Source: an uncultured Oscillospiraceae bacterium
GTDB taxonomy: Bacteria > Bacillota > Clostridia > Oscillospirales > Acutalibacteraceae
Reading direction: 5' to 3'
DNA length: 10,801 nucleotides
Assembly (NCBI GenBank): GCA_902478455.1
Contig: CABSLJ010000076.1
Location: 1-10,801 of the forward strand
Part shown: positions 7,347 through 10,801 of the stretch, in pieces
How positions within the stretch are numbered: position 1 is the stretch's first letter
Layout of the letters: the number at the start of each line of letters is the position of its first letter
Program-made: the position numbers and the translations under genes
The notes under the pieces: generated by a model
What the model was told of the DNA's origin: nothing
The model's database searches: none
The model's input: the letters and a program-made list of their open reading frames with translations, nothing else

Positions 7347-8351
7347 TCAGAGAGAGATGTGCCACGCCTTCGGGATGTAGATTTCCTGGAATATCTGAAT
7401 GGCGAAATGATCGGTCATGCCGGCGATGTAGTCGCACACGGCGCGGTCGGTCGATTCCTCCTGTGCGATCTTCTGGAGTTCGGGCGGCATTTTCCGCGGC
7501 TGCTCCTTAAAATACTCATACAGACGCCGCACCAGCAGCGGCACCTTTTGTTCCTCCGCCTTGGCGTAAGGATTGCGGTAGACCGAATGAAACATGAACT
7601 CGTGCAGCGCCTCAAAGGCCTGTTCCATCTCGGGATCCATGCCGATCCGTCCTTCGCCGTTGTGCTCCACAATGGAGTGGACCAGCCGGTCGATCCGCAC
7701 GCTTCGCCGGTCCCCAAGCGTTTGGAGCAGCTTTGCGGGGATGTCCTCCTCGCGCAGGACGCCCGCACGGATGGCGTCGTCGATGTCGTGATTGATGTAG
7801 GCCACGCGGTCGGCCAGACGGACGACCCGGCCCTCCAGGGTGGAGGCCTCCCTTCCCCTGGTATGGCAGAGGATGCCGTCGCGCACCTCGGCCGTCAGGT
7901 TGAGGCCCTCCCCGCCCTTTTCGAGCTTTTCCACCACCCGCACGCTCTGCTCGTAGTGGAAGAAACCTTCGGGGGAAATATCGTTGAGCGCCCGCTCCCC
8001 GGCGTGACCGAAGGGGGTGTGCCCCAGGTCGTGCCCCAGGGAGATGGCCTCCGTGAGGTCTTCATTCAGCCGCAGCGCCCGCGCGATGGTGCGGGCGATC
8101 TGCGCCACCTCCAGCGTGTGGGTCAGCCGCGTGCGGTAGTGATCCCCCTCCGGGGAGAGAAACACCTGCGTCTTGTGCTTGAGGCGGCGGAAGGCCTTGC
8201 AGTGGATGATGCGGTCGCGGTCGCGCTGGTAGGCCGTTCTGAGGGTGCAGGGTTCCTCCGCGCGCTTCCGGCCCGCGCTGTTCTGAGACAGGGCGGCATG
8301 GGGAGAAAGCGTCTGGCTTTCAATCAGCTCGGTTTGTTCCCGGACGGTCAT
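7347..8351 (-). CDS. dgt: dGTPase-like deoxynucleoside triphosphate triphosphohydrolase
   Basis: An HD-domain hydrolase of the Dgt family, which splits dNTPs (classically dGTP) to nucleoside and tripolyphosphate and so adjusts dNTP pools. It has 334 residues. The metal-binding H...HD...D signature is complete: H78 in YRTRLTHTLEVAQIAR (72-87), H107-D108 in SLGHDLGHTPFGHAGE (104-119) and D181 in VRLADRVAYINHDIDDA (177-193). The N-terminal segment LRTAYQRDRDRIIHCKAFRR (37-56) is characteristic of the bacterial dGTPase-like group. ATG 8351 is preceded by GGAGGTGG at 7-nt spacing. It is the first gene of the operon with dnaG and rpoD, a common clostridial order, linking nucleotide supply with priming. 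True substrate preference among dNTPs cannot be read from sequence. Confidence 0.95.
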   Translation of the reverse strand: MTVREQTELIESQTLSPHAALSQNSAGRKRAEEPCTLRTAYQRDRDRIIHCKAFRRLKHKTQVFLSPEGDHYRTRLTHTLEVAQIARTIARALRLNEDLTEAISLGHDLGHTPFGHAGERALNDISPEGFFHYEQSVRVVEKLEKGGEGLNLTAEVRDGILCHTRGREASTLEGRVVRLADRVAYINHDIDDAIRAGVLREEDIPAKLLQTLGDRRSVRIDRLVHSIVEHNGEGRIGMDPEMEQAFEALHEFMFHSVYRNPYAKAEEQKVPLLVRRLYEYFKEQPRKMPPELQKIAQEESTDRAVCDYIAGMTDHFAIQIFQEIYIPKAWHISL

Positions 8352-8386
8352 CGGATTCCACCTCCGCAGATAACGATTCTATTCCT

Positions 8387-8392
8387 ATTATA
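8387..8392 (-). promoter_or_regulatory. Candidate -10 box for the dgt-dnaG-rpoD-rrf2 operon
   Basis: A perfect TATAAT on the minus strand, 35 bp before the dgt ATG. No good TTGACA-like hexamer lies 16-18 bp upstream (the place reads CAGGGA) and there is no TGn extension, so the promoter is weak by consensus or activator-aided. It is the best site in the 250-bp space between yigZ and dgt. Confidence 0.5.
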
Positions 8393-8551
8393 CGACGTAG
8401 AATGCGTTCTCCCTGCCTCCATAAGCCGGTATTTTAGAGAAAAAGCCCAAATCCGCCCCTTTTCCCAAAACGCGGTTCGTTCCCATAAAAATTTTGTTGA
8501 ACCGTGCGGGCCGCCCTGGGCGTCGGGAAGTCCGGCCACGCGCCGGAAAGT

Positions 8552-8586
8552 AAAAAAGCGCCGTCCGCGCAGAGACGACGCTTTTT
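8552..8586 (-). terminator. Rho-independent terminator after yigZ
   Basis: On the minus strand GCGTCGTC pairs with GACGGCGC (one G-U) around an 8-nt loop, followed by TTTTTT. It lies 15 bp past the yigZ stop. A-runs on the other side (TTTTT on the plus strand) mean it could also act in reverse, but no plus-strand gene reads into it. Confidence 0.88.
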
Positions 8587-8601
8587 GCCGACCCAGGCGT
8601 A

Positions 8602-9222
8602 TTACAACGCCGTGTAAAAGGCCTCTCCCATGCAGGCTTCCACCTCTCCGCAGGTAGCGTCCCGCAGCTGGGTGCAAAACTGCCCGACGTTTTCCTCCGG
8701 CAGAAAAAAGGCCAGGCGCACATGATCGAGAAAGTCGGCCTGCTCCACACGTCCGCCGCAGGCGGGAATCAGCGCGTCGATCCTGCCATACTGGTTGTAG
8801 CTGCAGGCGAGCTCTCCTTTCAGACAGCGGCGCATGGTGACGACGCCCGCCGCCTCGAGCGCGAGGCTTGCGCAGTGGGAATAAGCGCGCACCAGTCCTC
8901 CAGCCCCCAGGAGCACACCGCCGAAGTAACGCGTGACCACGAGGATCGCGTCACAGGTTTCGCTTTTGGAAAGCACGTCGAGCACGGGCATTCCGGCCGT
9001 GCCCTGGGGCTCGCCGTCGTCCGAATAACGGCGAAGCTGCCCCTCGCGCAGGGAATAGCCGTAGACGTTGTGGGATGCGTCCCAATGCCTGGAGCGTATC
9101 TCATTGAGGAAAGCCAACGCCTCTTCCTCGGTCGTGACCGGCCTGCACCGGCCGATAAACCGCGACCTCCTCTCCACAAACTCCACTGTGCTCTCCTGTT
9201 TCACTGTCCGGTAGGAATCCAC
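8602..9222 (-). CDS. yigZ: YigZ/IMPACT family protein
   Basis: A 206-residue conserved protein of the IMPACT/YigZ family (YvyE in Bacillus subtilis). The eukaryotic relatives act in translational control through GCN2, while the bacterial role is not established. The N-terminal UPF0029-type domain (about 15-125) shows RSRFIGRCRPV (19-29), ASHNVYGYSLR (49-59), RYSDDGEPQGTAGMPVLDVL (65-84) and VVTRYFGGVLLGAGGLVRAY (95-114), all hallmark stretches. A smaller C-terminal domain (about 135-200, DUF1949-like) follows. The start is GTG at 9222, chosen because GGGGAGGGGG lies just upstream and MDSYRTVKQ is the normal family beginning. It lies between the rpmE terminator and its own terminator. No clear promoter is visible in the about 40 bp after the rpmE terminator, so it may rely on read-through from rpmE. 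Confidence 0.94.
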   Translation of the reverse strand: MDSYRTVKQESTVEFVERRSRFIGRCRPVTTEEEALAFLNEIRSRHWDASHNVYGYSLREGQLRRYSDDGEPQGTAGMPVLDVLSKSETCDAILVVTRYFGGVLLGAGGLVRAYSHCASLALEAAGVVTMRRCLKGELACSYNQYGRIDALIPACGGRVEQADFLDHVRLAFFLPEENVGQFCTQLRDATCGEVEACMGEAFYTAL

Positions 9223-9226
9223 GGCG

Positions 9227-9237
9227 TCCCCCTCCCC
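9227..9237 (-). promoter_or_regulatory. Purine-rich ribosome site fixing the GTG start of yigZ
   Basis: GGGGAGGGGGA on the minus strand, 4 nt before the GTG at 9222. It is unusually G-rich but is the only Shine-Dalgarno-like stretch available and agrees with the family N-terminus. Confidence 0.65.
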
Positions 9238-9265
9238 TGCATCTGATTTTGAGCTCCCGCTCCAG

Positions 9266-9296
9266 AAAAAATCAGGCGGCGCATTGCTGCGCCGCC
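9266..9296 (-). terminator. Rho-independent terminator after rpmE
   Basis: On the minus strand GGCGGCGCA pairs perfectly with TGCGCCGCC around GCAA, followed by TGATTTTTT. It begins about 27 bp past the rpmE stop: a textbook intrinsic terminator with a tetraloop. Confidence 0.95.
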
Positions 9297-9323
9297 ACTG
9301 AGGTTATAGATGATTCAATCCTC

Positions 9324-9530
9324 TTACTTGCTTTCGATCCCGTAACGTCTCTTGAAACGGTCGACACGTCCGCCGGTATCAACGAGCTTCTGTTTGCCGG
9401 TGAAGAACGGATGGCATTTGGAGCATATTTCAACACGGATGTTCTTCCTGGTGGAAGCCGTGTGAATGACATTGCCGCATGCGCATGTGATGGTCGTCTC
9501 TTCATACTTGGGATGCAAATTTTCCTTCAT
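9324..9530 (-). CDS. rpmE: 50S ribosomal protein L31 (zinc-binding type)
   Basis: L31 is a small protein of the large ribosomal subunit that helps form an intersubunit bridge. It has 68 residues, starting MKENLHPKYEETTITCACG. Cysteines C16, C18, C36 and C39 form the zinc-binding set of the C+ paralogue, which under zinc limitation can be replaced by a cysteine-free copy in many bacteria. VEICSKCHPFFTGKQK (33-48) and DTGGRVDRF (51-59) are family signatures. ATG 9530 follows AAAGAGGTGA (9536-9545); the longer open frame up to 9665 runs through the promoter and is not coding. Own promoter upstream and a perfect terminator downstream suggest a mainly single-gene transcript. No zinc-responsive (Zur-like) box that I recognise overlaps the promoter. 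Confidence 0.97.
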   Translation of the reverse strand: MKENLHPKYEETTITCACGNVIHTASTRKNIRVEICSKCHPFFTGKQKLVDTGGRVDRFKRRYGIESK

Positions 9531-9572
9531 GGTTTTCACCTCTTTCGCTGAAACCGTAAACATAACATAGAG

Positions 9573-9601
9573 ATTATAGCATAGCAAAAAGCAAAATGCA
9601 A
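9573..9601 (-). promoter_or_regulatory. rpmE promoter, extended -10 type
   Basis: Minus strand: -10 TATAAT at 9573-9578 preceded by TGC (extended -10), and a partial -35 TTGCAT at 9596-9601 with a 17-bp spacer. It lies 42 bp before the rpmE ATG, giving a short leader of about 35 nt, consistent with strong SigA-type transcription of a ribosomal protein gene. Confidence 0.82.
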
Positions 9602-9671
9602 GCATTAAACACCGACGGCGCACAAGTTTTTTTGCGGCAAATCCTTTCCAAAATGCGCATCCCACGCAAAA

Positions 9672-9692
9672 CAGACGGAAAACCGCGGTCTG
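9672..9692 (-). terminator. Possible weak terminator after the vanY-like gene
   Basis: On the minus strand CAGA...TCTG and inner CGG-TTTT-CCG pair with a 3-nt bulge, followed by TTTTG. It lies about 75 bp past the vanY-like stop and upstream of the rpmE promoter. The U-run is short and the stem imperfect, so it may be leaky or not a terminator. Confidence 0.35.
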
Positions 9693-9767
9693 CGCTTTTC
9701 TCAGGGACGGCCCGACCCGCGGAACCCGGGCAAAACAAGAAGTCTTGCGGCAGCCCGACGCCGGCGC

Positions 9768-10679
9768 TCACCGCCCGTCCTGCTTTCCGACATACGCGGC
9801 ATACTCCTCGAGGCACATGTCCAGCGTGCGCATCGCCCTGGCGTTTTCCCGCCCCACAAAGCGGAAATGGGTCGGATCGTAGGGCATATAGGTCTCGTCC
9901 TCCTTGTTGGCGGCGTAGCGCAGCACAAAGCCGTATTCCACACAGTTTTTGACCAGCCAGTTGTAAGCCTGCGAGTTCGTAAAATCACCATCAGCGTCAA
10001 GCCCCTCCTGCCAGAAATCGAAGGCCAGGCCGGTCTGGTGCTCATCCATGCCGCCGGGGGCCACCGTCTCCTGCGCGGTCGCCTCGGCGCGCACCCGGGT
10101 GTAGCCCTCTTCCATCAGCGTCCGGACGCGCTCTTCAAAGAGGGCGTCCTGCTCGCTGCGGCTGACATAGCCCCTGGTCACGTAAAGCGGCACGCCCGCC
10201 TCCTTTGCGGCCGACATCAGCTCCTCCAGCGCCGCAACCGCCGTCTTTTCCCCGCTGATTCCCTCATATTCCGTCAACTCGGGCGCATAAGCGGCATCCA
10301 GCTCGCTGTGCAGTCCCACCAGCAGCAGATACTTGCTCCGGTCGTCCTCCTCTTCTATTTGGGAAACCGTGCCCAAATCGGAGCCGATGACCTCCTGCGC
10401 GCTGCCCGGCGGCGATTTGGCCGCCTCTTTGAATTCGGTGTAGACCAAAACAAAGACGAAAGCAGCGGCTAGGATAATCAGTACGGCCAGGGCGATCATA
10501 ATGCCCCTGAGCTTTCCTGTATGATCCTTTGGAGGGGCGTGCGCCTTGAGGCTTTTCCGCCCCATATGGTCGACCGTGATCTCAAAATCGCTCACCCTGC
10601 GGGGGGCGCGGCCCATGGAGAACTCGGCCCGCACGATTTTGGTTCCGCTCGTCTTCTTCGGTCTTTTGAGCACGGGCAT
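9768..10679 (-). CDS. Membrane-anchored VanY-type D-alanyl-D-alanine carboxypeptidase
   Basis: A 303-residue protein with a basic cytoplasmic N-terminus (1-56, rich in Lys/Arg), one membrane segment (about 57-80), an acidic linker and an external peptidase M15/VanY-like domain (about 140-290). VanY enzymes are zinc D,D-carboxypeptidases that trim the terminal D-Ala from cell-wall precursors. Motifs: YVTRGYVSRSEQDALFEE (166-183), PGGMDEHQTGLAFDF (208-222; H214 and D221 as zinc ligands), NCVEYGFVLRY (245-255) and DPTHFRFVG (268-276; H271 as third zinc ligand). The usual SEHQTG and EPWH appear here as DEHQTG and DPTH, so the presumed catalytic Glu is Asp268. ATG 10679 has AAAGGAG upstream. No van resistance genes adjoin, so a general wall-maturation role is more likely than glycopeptide resistance. 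An L,D- or D,D-dipeptidase of the same fold is an alternative. Confidence 0.88.
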   Translation of the reverse strand: MPVLKRPKKTSGTKIVRAEFSMGRAPRRVSDFEITVDHMGRKSLKAHAPPKDHTGKLRGIMIALAVLIILAAAFVFVLVYTEFKEAAKSPPGSAQEVIGSDLGTVSQIEEEDDRSKYLLLVGLHSELDAAYAPELTEYEGISGEKTAVAALEELMSAAKEAGVPLYVTRGYVSRSEQDALFEERVRTLMEEGYTRVRAEATAQETVAPGGMDEHQTGLAFDFWQEGLDADGDFTNSQAYNWLVKNCVEYGFVLRYAANKEDETYMPYDPTHFRFVGRENARAMRTLDMCLEEYAAYVGKQDGR

Positions 10680-10714
10680 GGAAATTCTCCTTTCTGTGGA
10701 AATCCGTTTTTTTT

Positions 10715-10743
10715 ATTGTATTATGATTCGACCTTTTTTTCAA
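10715..10743 (-). promoter_or_regulatory. Promoter of the vanY-like gene
   Basis: Minus strand: -35 TTGAAA (10738-10743), exactly 17 bp, then -10 TACAAT (10715-10720); each hexamer matches the SigA consensus at 5 of 6. It lies 35 bp before the ATG and is followed by a run of eight A in the early transcript. Confidence 0.82.
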
Positions 10744-10780
10744 GCGAAAGAATCCGCCAATCTGCACAACCAAATGTAGG

Positions 10781-10800
10781 TGTTACAATGATGTGTAACA
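10781..10800. promoter_or_regulatory. 7-6-7 inverted repeat, possible operator
   Basis: TGTTACA (10781-10787) and TGTAACA (10794-10800) are perfect reverse complements separated by ATGATG. It lies about 38 bp upstream of the -35 of the vanY-like gene and at the window edge. It has the form of a dimeric regulator site, possibly belonging to a gene beyond the window. I do not recognise the regulator. Confidence 0.45.
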
Positions 10801-10801
10801 A

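Larger units (their letters stand above)
8352..8601. other. Intergenic region between yigZ and dgt
   Basis: About 250 bp without a convincing gene. It holds the yigZ terminator at its right end, the dgt -10 box and ribosome site at its left, and between them a stem CGGTTC (8473-8478) / GAACCG (8499-8504) around an AT-rich loop, plus several short GC palindromes (for example CCGG at 8532-8535 and 8542-8545). I see no riboswitch or RNA gene that I recognise. Confidence 0.5.

Noticed and set aside
7300..7437. Upstream extension of dnaG to 7437
   Set aside because: It overlaps the end of dgt and lies before a strong ribosome site; the DnaG N-terminus fits ATG 7299.
8474..8484. GGTTCGTTCCC resembling a tRNA T-loop
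   Set aside because: The T-loop consensus is not met, and no acceptor, D or anticodon stems could be found around it on either strand.
7359..8657. Plus-strand open frame of 432 codons opposite dgt
   Set aside because: Shadow of dgt and the following intergenic region; no domain, no promoter, and it runs through the yigZ terminator.
9531..9665. Longer version of rpmE starting at 9665
   Set aside because: The extra part covers the TATAAT promoter and ribosome site and does not occur in L31 proteins.

Overview
The window looks like chromosome from a fairly GC-rich Gram-positive bacterium of the Clostridia, plausibly an Oscillospirales/Ruminococcaceae-type gut anaerobe. This is inferred from strong AGGAGG-like ribosome sites, a ThiT-type ECF thiamin transporter subunit, a short SigA-like primary sigma factor, a dgt-dnaG-rpoD gene order, an Rrf2 regulator and a membrane-anchored VanY-type peptidase. 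No species can be named from sequence alone. No mobile element, CRISPR array, rRNA or tRNA was seen. Gene content is almost entirely housekeeping.

Left part (1-3862, plus strand): a thiamin salvage operon, thiM (3' part only) - thiE - HAD phosphatase - thiD - thiT - tenA. Genes overlap or abut (14, 4, 8 and 4 bp) except for one 86-bp gap before thiD, which holds a strong imperfect hairpin. Together they take up thiamin or its pyrimidine relatives (ThiT), recover HMP from degraded thiamin (TenA), phosphorylate HMP (ThiD) and thiazole (ThiM), and join them to thiamin phosphate (ThiE). The HAD enzyme is the most interesting member because it may dephosphorylate thiamin phosphate. Any TPP riboswitch would lie upstream of the window.

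Middle (3863-8600): a perfect 20-bp hairpin separates the convergent thi operon from a minus-strand operon transcribed dgt - dnaG - rpoD - rrf2. This is a macromolecular-synthesis operon: a dNTP triphosphohydrolase, the replication primase, the primary sigma factor and, at its end, a cysteine-containing Rrf2 regulator. A TATAAT box lies just upstream of dgt.

Right part (8552-10801, minus strand): yigZ (IMPACT family), rpmE (zinc-type ribosomal protein L31, with its own promoter and a textbook terminator) and a vanY-like D,D-carboxypeptidase with a well-formed promoter. A 7-6-7 inverted repeat sits at the extreme right edge. Nothing here is clearly a new system. The best leads are the HAD phosphatase, the odd cysteine spacing of the Rrf2 protein, and the changed metal/catalytic motifs of the VanY-like protein.
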